DNA from: Sesamum alatum
Lineage: Eukaryota; Streptophyta; Magnoliopsida; Lamiales; Pedaliaceae
Length of the DNA stretch: 64,000 bases
Reading direction: 5' to 3'
Assembly (NCBI GenBank): GCA_034509735.1
Contig: JACGWO010000012.1
Span: 5,392,367 to 5,456,366, forward strand
Under the pieces are notes generated by a model, which did no database searches, had not been told where the DNA came from, and saw only the letters and a program-made list of their open reading frames with translations. The position numbers were made by a program, and so were the translations under genes. Shown piece after piece: positions 34,245 through 46,755 of the stretch. Numbering within the stretch: the first letter of the stretch is position 1; each line of letters starts with the position of its first letter.

Positions 34245-34665
34245 TCCCTTTTTGTTCTTTAACTTTCTAGGGTAGCATTTTGGTCTTATACCTTTCTAAT
34301 TTTCGTGATTTTAATTAGTCTTTTTTATCACCAGAGTTCACCTTTCTCGTCGTAGAAATGCATGTGCCCCTCATGGACATTTTAAAATTGTGGCTTTGGT
34401 TCCTATTGACCCATTTCTGTTAGCATTTTTGTCCTTTAACTTTCTAGAGTAGCATTTTGGTTCTATATCTTTTTAGTTTTTGCAATTTTAGTCCTTTTTT
34501 TTTTTGCTAGAGTTCACCATTCTCGCCGGTGGAGGTGAACTCCGGCGAACAAAAGGACTAAAATTGCAAAATTTTAAAAAAAAGCTGGATTAAAATACTA
34601 CTCTAGAAAGTTAAAGAACGAAAACGCCAAATAAACTAAGTTACGGAACCAAAAATGCATTTAAT
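34245..34665. mobile_element. Foldback element(s), partly duplicated arm
   Basis: The left-arm phrase TCTTTAACTTTCTAGGGTAG appears twice (about 34257 and 34433), while its inverse (AGAAAGTTAAAGAACG) appears once near 34605. GAGTTCACC and GGTGAACTC pair in the middle. It is related to the element at 25362-25705. Confidence 0.6.
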
Positions 34666-35176
34666 TCATATCTTCATCATGCAACTACCATTGTACCTCA
34701 ATAGAATTTTCATACCTTTTGAACCATTGATCATGTAATAATTATTTTATTTTTAAACAAAAAACCTATGTCAAAACAAGAGTCATTGAATAATTTCCTT
34801 TCACTGCAATCTAGATTTATTTTTTTTCTATGGAGGTGGTTTTTGCCTCGTCAATCCCACAGGTGATAGATGATCAGGGGTCAAATAAGGCACGATAATA
34901 TTTAGGAATAAGTATACTGCACTCTTCTAAAGTTGATGTAATTACATGTAGAAGTATCTTTAATGTTTTTTTTCATCCAACAAATAGATTTTTCTGTTAG
35001 TCAAAATTTATTAAATTTGTTAATTAAATAAAAATTAATATTTACTCTATATTAACTTATTACTGACTTATCGCAACCAAACAAATCTTTTTTGATTAAA
35101 GATATTTAATTTAGAGTTGTATTTAACTATATGTTGTAAATTTTAATATTATGATAAAATATTAGTGGAAGAAACA
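34666..35176. other. Spacer with dispersed-repeat remnant
   Basis: Contains a copy of the duplicated-unit leader at 34825-34925 (TTTTTTCTATGGAGGTGGTT onward) and the CAACAAATAG / TTACTGACTTATCGCA repeat also seen at 24.4 kb. No gene. Confidence 0.6.
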
Positions 35177-35630
35177 TGCTAGTTCAAAAAAGGCAAGAGA
35201 TGGTGCCTCCTAAGCATAGCAAAAGTCATGACTTACAAGTTAGTGTAATTCGTCATATTACCATAATAACCTCGAAAGATTAATCTTAGCCATGTAATCG
35301 GGGTATGAATAGCATATTTTCTCATTAGTATAAATATCCCCTCAAATTTTCCATAGAAAGGGAACTTTGGCTTGTAAGAATTCGGGTGTAAACGTGTTGA
35401 ATCGCACCCACTCAATAAAAATTTAGTCGATCTTGCTTCTTAGCGACATCGACTTGGCGCCGTTTGTGGGAATACAGTGATTCATTCGAGGATGAACACC
35501 AGGTCACGAGCAAGAAATAGGAATGGGGGCTTGGGCGAGCTCGAGGGGAATTCCAAACATTCGCCCCAAGAAAAAATTCAACAACCACAACACCAAGAAA
35601 TGCAACAAAAAGGTAGTTGCAATATTATTT
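35177..35630 (+). mobile_element. Gypsy-like LTR retrotransposon fragment
   Basis: An LTR-like stretch (about 35177-35448, starting TGCTAGTTC) has a TATA-like TATAAATATCCCC and AATAAAAATT near its end. It is followed by TGGCGCCGTTTGTGGGAA at 35455, similar to the primer binding sites of plant gypsy elements. An ATG at 35492 opens a 46-codon frame beginning MNTRSRARNRNGG, like the start of a gag. After about 35630 the element stops. The partner LTR is not in the window. Confidence 0.5.
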
Positions 35631-36236
35631 AATAAACAATATCATTGTTAATGCTTCGTTACATCAAAATGTTTTACTTCATTAGTTAGTTTTAGTTTGA
35701 AATAAGAAGAAAATTTTCAAAAGATTCTTTAGAATCAACCCAAAAGTAAATATCTTGAATTATAAATGTCAACCATAAATAAGAGGATAAACTATTGAAA
35801 TCATATTAAATACTTTCTCCAATCATTTGTATTAGTCGAACTTTTAAAAATTAAATATTTTTTAGATGAATGAATTATTTATTTAAAATTTTGAAATATA
35901 TATTACATCAATATATTTAAGAACTTCAACTAAACAACTACTTAACAAATTGAAATAAAACTATCCAAAACAATCCAGGGAAATAATCCCTTCAAAGCAA
36001 TCAAGATCAAGGAGAAAAAAACTCATAGGAGCATGATTTCATATTAAAACTATGTTTTGTTGACAGATTCTCTAAAACTTGTATTTCTTTATTAAAAAAA
36101 TAAATAAAACTTACTTTTGATAAATTACAATTAGAATATTACTATTATATTGTATTTATGACTAAATATTATTTAGTGATAAATATAAGTATATAATACA
36201 AATCTGCAGTACAATAAAGAATGGAGAATAGAGTAT
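35631..36236. other. AT-rich spacer
   Basis: About 600 bp up to the CACTA insertion point; nothing recognised. Confidence 0.6.
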
Positions 36237-36254
36237 CACTACAAAAAAATGCGG

Positions 36255-36528
36255 GATAGGAACGGATACAGACGCCCGTTAGGAACGGTAAATGGAGCTG
36301 TTGTGGAACGAAAAACCGTTGATGACGTCACTGTCGTGGTAATTGTAATACAAATTAATAGGAACGGCACGACCGTTCCTATTCGAGTGCCAATTTATGT
36401 GTGCCGATTTGTACACCTATTACCATTCCTAAAAAGGACCTGATATATTTTGGACATCAATTTGGAACACATGTGTGAAATTGGGAATGGTTAGTCGACT
36501 GGGAACACTTACCGTTCCTATACAAGTT
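36255..36528. repeat. CACTA 5' subterminal motif cluster
   Basis: GGAACGG or ACCGTTCC-type octamers in both orientations recur near 36257, 36281, 36362, 36373, 36486 and 36513, several degenerate. In En/Spm such subterminal repeats are bound by the TNPA protein, so these are candidate binding sites. The motif itself is read directly from sequence. Confidence 0.8.
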
Positions 36529-36533
36529 CCTAT

Positions 36534-38766
36534 TGAAAGAATCGGGTACGGCCCGGGAACGCAACAGAAGCGTAAAAAAAGTTAATTTAAAGCATAATAT
36601 AAAACGGGTTCAAAGGGGTGTTCCCTTTGAAGTTCCCGGGCGTTCGGTGTATGTCAAAGCATAAATAAAAGGGTAGAAGAATGCTGGACATGTGGCTAAA
36701 AGGATATGAACAAAAATTACATGAAAACGTAAAGAAAACCAACCTTTGATCATCACACGTAAAACCGGTACATGCGTTGTTCTCTTTCCCGTTTCTCCTT
36801 CCGTTCACTTGAGGATCCAAATTAGAATCCCTCTAATTTATCCACACCACACTATAGAATAGTGTATCCCTAATCTATTGGGTAGATAGAAGTAGAGAAA
36901 AGAAGAAGAAACACTTCCAAAACAACACTATTGTTTAGTGCCTTTTGGAATGTTTTAAGTTCAACCTTTCCAAAAGGTATGAACACAAAAAGAAGAGTTT
37001 CTCAGAGAATCTTGGAGAGTATTTTGATGGAAAAATTCGTGCAAGACAGTACCATACAAGTTATGTGAATGATTTTGTGTATGTAGAGTTGTTGAATTCA
37101 AAATTCAACTTCTCTTGTCAACTTTCAGAGTAACCTACATACACACACCATTATATACATAACCATGCATCATTATAGCAAATAAAACCACCCACCAAAT
37201 CATATAAAAGGCTGGTCACATGTGCCTCACATGTGGAAGATTTCAATTCTTCCTTCACTTGCTATAAATTGAATTTTCCATGGACTAGGACCACTAGTCT
37301 TGGACTTTTATTTAATCTAATTAAATTAAGTCCAAACAAAGTCCATTGGGCATTAATTAATTCAATTAATTTCAATCCAATTGAAGCCCATAAGTTTATT
37401 TAATCCAATTAAATAAACATAAGTCCGGACTCTAATTAATTGATCCAATCAATTAATTAATCCAAACCCGATAAATTAATCCAATTAATTTAAAGGTTCT
37501 AAGTCCAAAAATTAATTAATCCAATTAATTAATTCTTGGACCATCCATCAAATGGATTTCCCAATAAGTGATCCAATCTTTTATTTTTTTCTTAAATTAA
37601 TTTAATCCAATTAAATTAATTCGCTTCTTCTAGAATTAATTCTAAACTAATTCTACCAATTCAATAGTGATTTGTGTGTAACTCTTTAGGTTTACCCTCA
37701 GCTATACTTGGGCTTGTGTCCAACATAATTGATCAATTAAATCCAATTTAATTAACTATTTTCCAATTAACCATTAATCGAAAAACGCCCATCACCATTG
37801 GTGGCCGTCTAGCAACGGTCAATGGCACTAGAATCTAGGTGAATGTTGGCGTGAACGTTTAGGCCCCCGAGTACCATACGAGTACGGTCCTTCCATCATT
37901 CGTCTCCCGGTCTAAGTCTAGGGCATGGAATTGGGTGTCGGTTCACATCTTGGACTAGACAACTATGCTCAATAACTCGAGATACGTTTGCTCTATTGAT
38001 CGATATAGGAAATCATTCCCTACTCGACCAATCGCTGTGGCCATAGATTAAAGAGTTTAAACTATCTCAGAGTGCATGGAGACTCGACTGTCATATACTG
38101 ACAGGTGACAGATCCTATCTTGAAATCCACCGTCCTTAATACGTATCCTGACTGCACTGGATAAAGTTTATAATGACGTATCCCAGATACGGACATCTCT
38201 TGCTAGATCCTAGATACAGCCTTCATATGCATGTGACTGCCATGATTCCTCAAGTTCGTGGACTAACCTCGTACTATCGGGGCCGGAAATTCCAGTCATA
38301 CCGACCAAGCCTCCAAGGCTTCCATATGACGATTCCCACGAGTAAGTTCAGTCAGCTGACACCCTTGTCAATTAACCTACTAATACTGCATAGACGTCCA
38401 ACGTCTATCACCGATGAAACATGGCACTCATCTAATGGATTCAATCCCCAGTGCAAGTCTCTATAGGACCCTCGATGCCCGGTCTCGAGGTCCTCAACTT
38501 GGAACATTCCAGATGAACCCTCAGAAGTTGGTTTCATAGCTGCCATCCAATGCGCAGCCCAACTACATGGGTTATCCAATTGGTCTGCGGGCATTTGTTG
38601 TGACGTTAAAATGCCGTTTAACGTAATTATTATTAAGCACAACAAACACATACTTCCACAGATGAATACTTACTATATTCATCGAGTCAATACTACTTTA
38701 ATAAAGATTGCTAAATAGAATGCAAAACTGCCAATCCAATTCGCTTTCTGGTCACCTATTCTAACA
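36534..38766 (-). mobile_element. Copia 3' LTR (left in the window)
   Basis: 2233 bp, preceded (in element direction) by a GTGGGAGATTG polypurine tract just right of 38766. The open frames inside match those of the other LTR and have no known domain, so they are not genes. Confidence 0.93.
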
Positions 38767-40950
38767 ATCTCCCACTTGACCTAAAGCCAATCACCCATGT
38801 CGCTCAGACTTATCTAGAGCATGAGTAATCTGCAATATCCGGCTCGGTCTCATGGGTCTACCTTATTTCTGCCAAGATGACGCGGTCCAACCGCACCTCT
38901 TCATTCCATTGCTCCAAGCAAATGGTATTGTCTAAGAATTTTCCTGGAGCCGTGATGAGATCTCGATCCTTTAGCTTGCGCTACAACCATGTTGTTATCC
39001 TCCAAGGTAACTACTGGCTAGCCTGTGCTAGGCACCACACCAACCATTGGATGTGGTTTTTCATCCAAACCACTCTCCGAAGCAACTTCTAAAGTTACCA
39101 TACATTCAACTTTTTCATGGTCTGGCGTGGTGTCCTGCTTGAAACCTTTCCAAGCCACCACCTTACCATTAAGCCTGAATATATGTTCATACTGAGACTA
39201 GATATTATTCACATGATTGTGGAAGCTAGTATCACTATAGCCTTCCAGAATCAACTCTCCATAGAACTTGCATCAAGAACACTTCTTTCATCCTTATTCA
39301 GGTATTAAACACTGTTCTCAACAGCAGTCTACTGCCTTCTCGGTACACACCCAATTTCTATCGTTATGCCAAAAGCATACACAACATCAGGTCTAATGCA
39401 CCAAACAACATGCCCATGCTGCCTACGGCAAAGACGTAAGGGATGTCAAACATCTAAGCATCCTCATCAGTCAACCCTGACTGAGTCTTGGACAGCTTGA
39501 CCCTATATATAGGAATCTAATTCCTTTCATGAAGAATTGCGTGAATAACGTTCGTGTTTTAGTGTTTCCTAACATCTTAATCATTCCAAATGAATAAAAT
39601 GTTACACACTTTAAACACTAGTAACACAACTAAACTCCCACTGACCCTCAAGCTCGTTACTGATCGAGTCATACCCCGTATGAACTCATCAAAATGAATA
39701 TTCCAGTTACACAGAGTTTCAAACCTGGTTTGAATTCCATGTCGAATTACATGGCTCTAAGCCATTGATTCAATCCAATGTCCAACATTGCTTCTCCTTA
39801 TGTCTTTTAGATTATAATCCAATTGACCGGACTGACCCAAAAACCTGTACCTCTCAGGTATCTAGGATATTCCGGTCATCCTTAGGAGAACTGGAATATA
39901 GTCAGTAGGAAAACTTGATTACAAATGATGTTTGCTATATCGTACTGAGGTGTCGCTCTACTTGATTCCTCAAGGAGCTACTCCTTACATCGGTTGTCCT
40001 TTGAAATCCAATTTCCCTTAGGACAACACATGAACCTGTGCAAACCTAGTTTGCCTCCCACTAGTCCCTTGACGTATGCAAGACCATCCTACATACTCAA
40101 GTACTTTGTAGGATACATGCTTGCCATGCCATATCCAATATGGTGTCTGGGCCACGATCTTTAGAAAGTGCCATGTTTTACAACTTGGCCATTGTCTTAA
40201 GAACACGCCCAGATGGGCCAAGGTAGTTCAGTGAAACGCCAATCGAACCATGTCCAACAAGGTTCGATTCCTCACTTATCAGAGACGCTGTTCAATTGTG
40301 GCGCTTCACGGAGAATTCCACTAAGTGAGAATTCCATTCTCATTTAGATACATCAAGAGCTCCCACTAAATACACACCACTCGATCGAATCGAAGGTTAA
40401 TTTTGTAACCAGTTTGATTCCCACTTCAAATCTAATTCCCTGAGCCTTTCAAAGGCCCTTAGACTTGTGAACCCTCTACGGGTCTTGTGTATTTAGTGAC
40501 CCACAGATGTCTAACTGGATCCAATCCAACAGACCACTAGCAAGCATACTTTGTCCTACAAAGAGCCTCTTGGCCATCTTCCTGCTCAGGAAGGACTTGC
40601 AAGCTAGCAGGCTCAAATGTTCTATTTCTAGACTCCTTGAATGTACTAACCTCCTTATTATATCTACAGGAATGTGACATAGCTTTTTGCATGCCAAATC
40701 TGTGAGTTTATCTTGATTATCCATTTCATCATTTGTTTTGAGCATCCATAATCTAATTATGGGATAGTATTGAAACAATTATGCAAACAACCTAGCAGAC
40801 AAGAATAATCATTCTTTTTCAAATAAAATAAAATTTCATTGATCAAAACATGTAATCCTTATTGTCCAACAATAGAAAAACATAATTTGATCATGCTAGG
40901 TTACATAATTGTGACCTATCAACTCTATCCTAACATGATCACTAATAGCT
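38767..40950 (-). pseudogene. Copia pol remnants: integrase, reverse transcriptase, RNase H
   Basis: Read leftward: the pre-integrase/integrase N-terminal region at about 40780-40480 (CKKLCHIPVDIIRRLVHSRS, SLLACKSFLSRKMAK, then FVGQSMLASGLLD); the integrase C-terminal part at about 40180-40040 (TPYWIWHGKHVSYK); and RNase H at about 39260-38790 (SDTSFHNHVNN, RLNGKVVAWK, LEDNNMVVAQAKGSRSH-like). The integrase core and much of reverse transcriptase are deleted or unreadable, since only about 2.2 kb remains where about 3.5 kb is expected. There are stops in all parts. Confidence 0.8.
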
Positions 40951-41988
40951 AAGCCTTATTAGTCCTATAGCTTCTATGGCAATAGCCCAGCCATTGCCTA
41001 GCTTTATAACCATATCCGTGTTTAGCCTTCTACTCCTTTCCATCATCTGCAAACCATTTGCAGGTATGAGCTCTACAGCTTGTATCCAATACCCAAGAAG
41101 CACAATAGTAATCATGTTAAAGCTCAAATCAAATGTACCTTGGTTGGAGAGGAGTTGAGGACACTCCCTCTTCCAATGTCCCTTTTCACGGAAATATATG
41201 CAAACATCTTTCGCAATCCTTGACTGCTGAACCGCTTTCCATTCCATTGCCCATGCCCAGCATGGCAACAAGAGCGGTCTGAGCGCTTGCAGCGGCTGAT
41301 TCTGTCTTACCCTTCGTCCTCCTCCAACGTCCGGCCCCTTTGCCTTTCGCTCTTGAGGTCGAAGCCTCCCCCACCAATACCGACGGCGCAGACTTTTCAA
41401 TCGTTGCCTCGTATTGGACCAACATGTTCATCAAATCATGAAGGTCTTTTTCAAGCCCATTCATGTTATAGTTAATGATAAACGAGTCAAAGGAGGGAGG
41501 AAGAGACTAAAGGATCACATCGATGTACGTCTCTTTTCCAAGATCAGCTTGGAGGTCTTTGAGCTTCTCCACTAGGGATAGCATCACCACTCCATGCTGG
41601 TGTACAGTCGACCCTTCTGTCATCTTAGCTCCGAAAATGTCTTTGTCATAGCATATCTAATATGTCGGTTCGGTACTGCATAAACGTCTTTCATGCGGAG
41701 CATTATCGAGCTGACACCATCTAGTCGATCATACTGTTTCTGGATCTCATTAGTCATGGATTCTAGTATGATGCTGCAGACCTTGCGGTTGTCCTCCTAC
41801 CATTCATTGAACATCAAACGCTCTTCTGACGAGGACCCCTCCGGCAAGATCCGAGGAAGAGGTTTATCCAGAACGTAAGCCTGGTTTTCGAAATCGAGGA
41901 CAATCCTCAGATTTTGCAACCAATCGCTATAGTTTGTTCCGTCAAATTTATTAGTCTCAAGAATTACAGCGAGCGGATTCTTAGACAT
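40942..41988 (-). pseudogene. Copia gag and protease, degenerate
   Basis: Gag starts at the ATG at 41988 with NKFDGTNYSDWLQNLRIVLD, followed by YVLDKPLPRILP, the usual copia gag opening. A coiled region (MNGLEKDLHDLMNMLVQYEA) and a basic linker follow at about 41464-41300. A zinc-knuckle-like CIYFREKGHWKRECP sits near 41210 with its second Cys changed. The protease area reads YWIQAVELIPANGLQ where a D-T-G is expected, then RRLNTDMVIKLGNG. The missing protease aspartate, plus frameshifts, makes it inactive. Confidence 0.8.
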
Positions 41989-41989
41989 C

Positions 41990-43902
41990 TACATTCAAAA
42001 TGTAAAGCAGAAATTTAGTATATTATTATAATATTGAATTCTAGTTAAGACTTGGTCTTTAGTCATTAACCACTCCCACTGTTTCTTTAAAAAGCCCACC
42101 ACTCTCAAGTAGGGTTTTCGGGAAACCATTTCCTAGTGGGCTTGGAGTCCACAAACGCAATTCTCCATGCCCCGCTTTTTATGATTCACATGGAAAAGGC
42201 TTTGTGGGAGGTATCCAATACCATTCTTATCCAATGAGATCCCCAAGATATTTTGCCTCGCCTCTTCACATGATCCCAAGGACTCCAAGCGAATCATGTT
42301 ACTCAATGTTAGGCCTGACCCATCCACCAAATCATATCTCAACTACGCCCACCACGACTCGTGAGACAGGAAAACAGGAGCATATTCCTTTGTTCATAAC
42401 AATAGCACAACTTGCTTCCATTCCAAACGTGCCACGACTCGTGAGACAACGAATAGGTGAAAGTAGCTTCCTTACTGCATTGTTATGGATGGAAGGCTTG
42501 GAATAATCACACCATTTGATTTAATTTCATTTTGGGCCTAATATTTACTTGGACCATCCAAGTGAGAGTTATAGTTTATTAAGACTGAGACCTCATCATT
42601 ATTAGTATTTTGCATGATCAAGTTTTAAAACATTTAATGTAAATAGATGCATTCCAAACACATCATACATCAAAGCATTAAAACATTAAACACATGAAAA
42701 AAGAAGCCTAGCACGCCCCTGTAGGATGATCACAAGCCCGTTCCTAAGTGATCCACTGAGTCCATAGTGGATCTATGGTCAATCTAGGATAAGCCTACAC
42801 TATTATAATTTTTATATCCCATTATCATTCTAATGGGGCCTTGTAAAATCCTCCTTTGTTCTTCTTGACCTTCCACCGTGGGCTCCATCCACCGGACCTC
42901 TTTTGAGCTTTTATCTCCATGGAAGCTTACATTTATTAAAATAAAACATCACAACTAATCTACTCTTATTACAACTTAAAAGAAACCCCAATCATAAGTC
43001 GGGGGGAGTACATTAATAGAGAGGAAGAAAGCCTTATTATTTCAAGGCTAAAAACGATAGAAGGAATAAAAAACAAAGAGGCACGCAGGCCTCACCCAAC
43101 AATAAATTAAACCATACATAGGCCAAAAAGGGCTGGTGATCATCCTTATTGTTTATCAAATAAAACAACAACAAAACACATTTATATCTAATATAAACAT
43201 GCCAAGCATATAAATACATCCCATGCATTTATATCAATAGATATCCAATATCAAAAACAATAAACATAATAAAATGCAAAAAATATCATATCAATAATGC
43301 AATTAAAAATATGGATATCAACTGTACATCCAATGTACAAATAATTTTTTTTTTGTTTGGAAACCATTTCCAAAATAATCTAAGCCATAAAAATAATTTT
43401 AGAAAAAATCAAATTTAAATAAAATTAAAATATGCAAAAAATTAATAATTTCATAAAACTAGCAGAATTCAGGAAAATCTAATTTTTCGGAAAAAATGGC
43501 AAAAAACGGCACAAAACAGTGCTACCGGCCGGCAGTCCCAGACAGCCGCCCGCGCGCAGCAGCAAGCGCACGCGCACGCCTAGCAGCGCGCACGGGTGGA
43601 CGACCGCGCGCAGGTGCCCCTGCCTGCGCGCGCGGCCGCGCGCCTGCTGCCCCTACCGGGCGGCCGACACCATTTTTCACTTTTTCCTTTTATTTTTTTA
43701 AATTTCTGCTATAAAACTGAAACATAAACATGCATTTACAGAAAATCCAAATCTAAAAAATGCATGGATATCCATAATTTCAAAAGCAAAATTAACACAT
43801 ATTTTCTACACCTATTATCATGCTTTCCAAAAGAAATTTAAACATGTTCTTCATGCTTAATACATAATAGCATGTATGTCCTAAAGCCAGAACACTGAAC
43901 CG
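41990..43902 (-). other. Copia 5' untranslated leader
   Basis: About 1.9 kb between the primer binding site and the gag ATG, unusually long for copia. No recognised coding domain on either strand; it contains the GC-rich island. Confidence 0.6.
43510..43672. other. GC-rich island in the copia leader
   Basis: About 160 bp of mostly GC (GCGCGC, CGGCCG and CCGCGCGC runs) lies between the primer binding site and gag, in a leader of about 1.9 kb that is otherwise AT-rich. Open frames on the plus strand here (Ala/Arg/Pro-rich) run against the element and are compositional. It may be a structured leader in the genomic RNA. Confidence 0.7.
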
Positions 43903-43915
43903 GGCTCTGATACCA
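43903..43915 (-). other. Primer binding site (initiator tRNA-Met) of the nested copia
   Basis: GGCTCTGATACCA on the plus strand, the complement being the standard copia site. It lies one base from the LTR at 43917. Confidence 0.92.
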
Positions 43916-43916
43916 T

Positions 43917-46148
43917 TGAAAGAATCGGGTACGGCCCGAGAATGCAACGGAAGCGTAAAAAATATTAATTTAAAGCATAATATAAAACGGGTTCAAAGGG
44001 GTGTTCCCTTCGAATTTCTCGAGCGTTAGGTGTATGTCAAAGCATAAATAAAAGGGTAGAAGAATGCTGGACATGTGGCTAAAAGGATATGAACAAAAAT
44101 TACATGAAAACGTAAAGAAAACCAACCTTTGATCATCACACGTAAAACCAGTACTTGCGTTGTTCTCTTTCCCGTTTTTCCTTCCGTTCACTTGAGGATC
44201 CAAATTAGAATCCATCTAATTTGTCCACACCACACTATAGAATAGTGTATCCCTAATCTATTGGTAGATAGAAGTAGAGAAAAGAAGAAGAAACACTTCC
44301 AAAACAACACTATTGTTTAGTGCCTTTTGGAATGTTTTAAGTTCAACCTTTCCAAAAGGTATGAACACAAAAAGGAGAGTTTTTCAAAGAAATTTGGAGA
44401 GTATTTTGATGGAAAAATTCATGCAAGACAGTACCATACAAGTTATGTGAATGAGCTTGTGTATGTAGAGTTGTTGAATTCAAAATTCAACTTCTCTTGT
44501 CAACTTCCAAAGTAACCTACATGCACACACCATTATCTACATAACCATGCATCATTATAGCAAATAAAATCACCCACAAAACCATATAAAGGGTGGTCAC
44601 ATGTGCCTCATATGTGGAAGATTCAATTCTTCCTTCACTTGCTATAAATTGAATTTTTCCATGGACTAGGACTACTAGTCTTGGACTTTTGTTTAATCTA
44701 ATTAAATTAAGTCCAAACAAAGTCTATTGGGCATTAATTAATCCAATTAATCTCAATCCAATTGAAGCCCATAACTTTATTTAATCAAATTAAATAAACA
44801 TAAGTCCGGACTCTAATTAATTGATCCAATCAATTAATTAATCCAAACCCGATAAATTAATCCAATTAATTTAAAGGTTCTAAGTCCGAAAATTAACTAA
44901 TCCAATTAATTAATTCTTGGACCATCCATCAAATGGATTTCCCAATAAATGATCCAATCTTTTATTTTTCTCCTTGAATTAATTTAATCCAATTAAATTA
45001 ATTCGCTTCTTCTAGAATTAATTCTAAATTAATTCTACCAATTCAATAGTGATTTGTGTGTAACTCTTTAGGTTCACCCTCAGCTAGACTTGGGCTTGTG
45101 TCCAACACAATTGATCAATTAAATCCAATTTAATTAACTATTTTCCAATTAACCATTAATCGAAAAACGCCCATCACCATGGGTGGCCGTCTAGCAACGG
45201 TCAATGGCACTAGAGATTAGGTGAATGTTGGCGTGAACATTTGGGCCCTCGAGTACCATACGAGTACGGTCCTTCCATCATCCATCTCCCGGTTTAAGTC
45301 TAGGGCATGGAATTGGGTGTCGGTTCCCATCCTGAACTACACAACTATGCTCAATAACTCGAGACACGTTTGCTTTATTGATCGACGTAGGAAACCATTC
45401 CCTACTCGACCAATCGCTATGGCCACAGACTTAAAGAGCTTAAACCATCTCAGAGCGCATAGGAGACTCGACTGTCATATACTGACAGGTGACAGATCCT
45501 ATCTTGGAATCCACCGTCCTCAATACGTATTCTGACTGCACTGGATAAAGCTTATAATGAACGTATCCTAGATACGGACATCTCTTGCCAGATCCTAGAT
45601 ACAGCCTTCATATGTATGTGACTGCCATGATTCCTCAAGTACGAGGACTAACCTCGTACTATCGGAGCCGGGAATTCCAGTCATACCGACCAAGCCTCCG
45701 AGGCTTCCATATGACGATTCCCACGAGTCAGTTCAGTCAGCTGAAACCCTTGTCAACTGACCCACTAATATTGCATAGACGTCCAACGTATGTCGTTAAT
45801 GAAACACGACACTCATCCAATGAATGCAATCCTCAGTGCAAGTCTCTATAGGACCCTCGATGCCCTGTCTCAAGATCCTCGACTTGGAACATTCCAGACC
45901 AACCCTCAGAAGTTGGTTTCATAGCTGCGATCCAATGCGCAGCCCAACTACATGGGTTATCCAATTGGTCTGCGGGCATTTATTGTGACGTTAAAACGCC
46001 GTTTAACGTAATTGGTAAGCACAACAAACACATACTGCCAAGGATGAATACTTACTATATTCATTGAGTCAATATTACTTTAATAAAGATTGCTAAATAG
46101 AACGAAAAACTACCAATCCAATTGGCTTTATGGTCACCTATTCCAACA
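43917..46148 (-). mobile_element. Copia 5' LTR (right in the window)
   Basis: 2232 bp, adjoining the primer binding site with a one-base spacer at 43916. It differs from the left LTR by scattered substitutions and small indels. Confidence 0.93.
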
Positions 46149-46755
46149 CCTATGGCTGTGTCTATTTGGACCGGTCAGCTGACCATTCCAACATGTAGTC
46201 CTACATAAGACCCTTTAATGCCATGGGCAAAAATGTAATGCAATTACCCTTCCCAATTGTGGGTATATAGAAAGCGGAATATTGTTACAATTATCGTTCC
46301 TAATTGTGCTCCAATTAGGAACGGTCCTGTTGCGTGTGCCTCATACTATTTCTAATATGTCCTAACGGTTATATTACAATGGTAAAATTATCGTTCCTGT
46401 TACCCCACCTGCGACCGTTCCTAAAGCTGGAACAACGGCTATATTTCAACGGCTAGTTTTGTGTTCCAAATAATATTCCAATATCCGTTCCAATATTTTT
46501 CATATATATATGTCCCCCTTTTTTCTCATTGTTCTTATAATTACTCTCCAACTCATTTTGTTGTAACTCCCCCTTTGATTCTTTATACGGAAAATTGAAC
46601 ATATCAATTACCAAGCACGAATTTTGCATTGATATTGATAAGTATTTTGCTCAGGTAAGTATGCAAAATTCTGTAATTTTTAGTTATATATATATGTATA
46701 TAATATACTCTCGTCATTTAATTGCGTACTATTGTGAATTATACGAGGACCAATC

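Larger units (their letters stand above)
36534..46148 (-). mobile_element. Complete Ty1/copia element with two 2.2-kb LTRs, nested in CACTA
   Basis: The LTRs 36534-38766 (2233 bp) and 43917-46148 (2232 bp) start TGAAAGAATCGGG and end in (C/T)TAACA or CCAACA on the plus strand. The 5-bp target duplication CCTAT is at 36529-36533 and 46149-46153. The primer binding site is at 43903-43915, and the polypurine tract AAGTGGGAGATTG abuts the left LTR. Minus-strand gag, protease, integrase, and reverse transcriptase/RNase H remnants are in copia order. LTRs are collinear but visibly diverged (a few percent by eye). Confidence 0.95.

Noticed and set aside
35233..35415. Minus-strand open frame of about 60 codons
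   Set aside because: It lies inside the proposed gypsy-like LTR and has no recognisable sequence.
43496..43714. Ala/Arg/Pro-rich open frames on the plus strand
   Set aside because: Composition of the GC-rich island in the copia leader; antisense to the element, no homology.
36249..46100. Several 60-105 codon open frames inside the copia LTRs and leader
   Set aside because: They occur in non-coding parts of a defined retrotransposon, run on the opposite strand to its genes and contain no domain.
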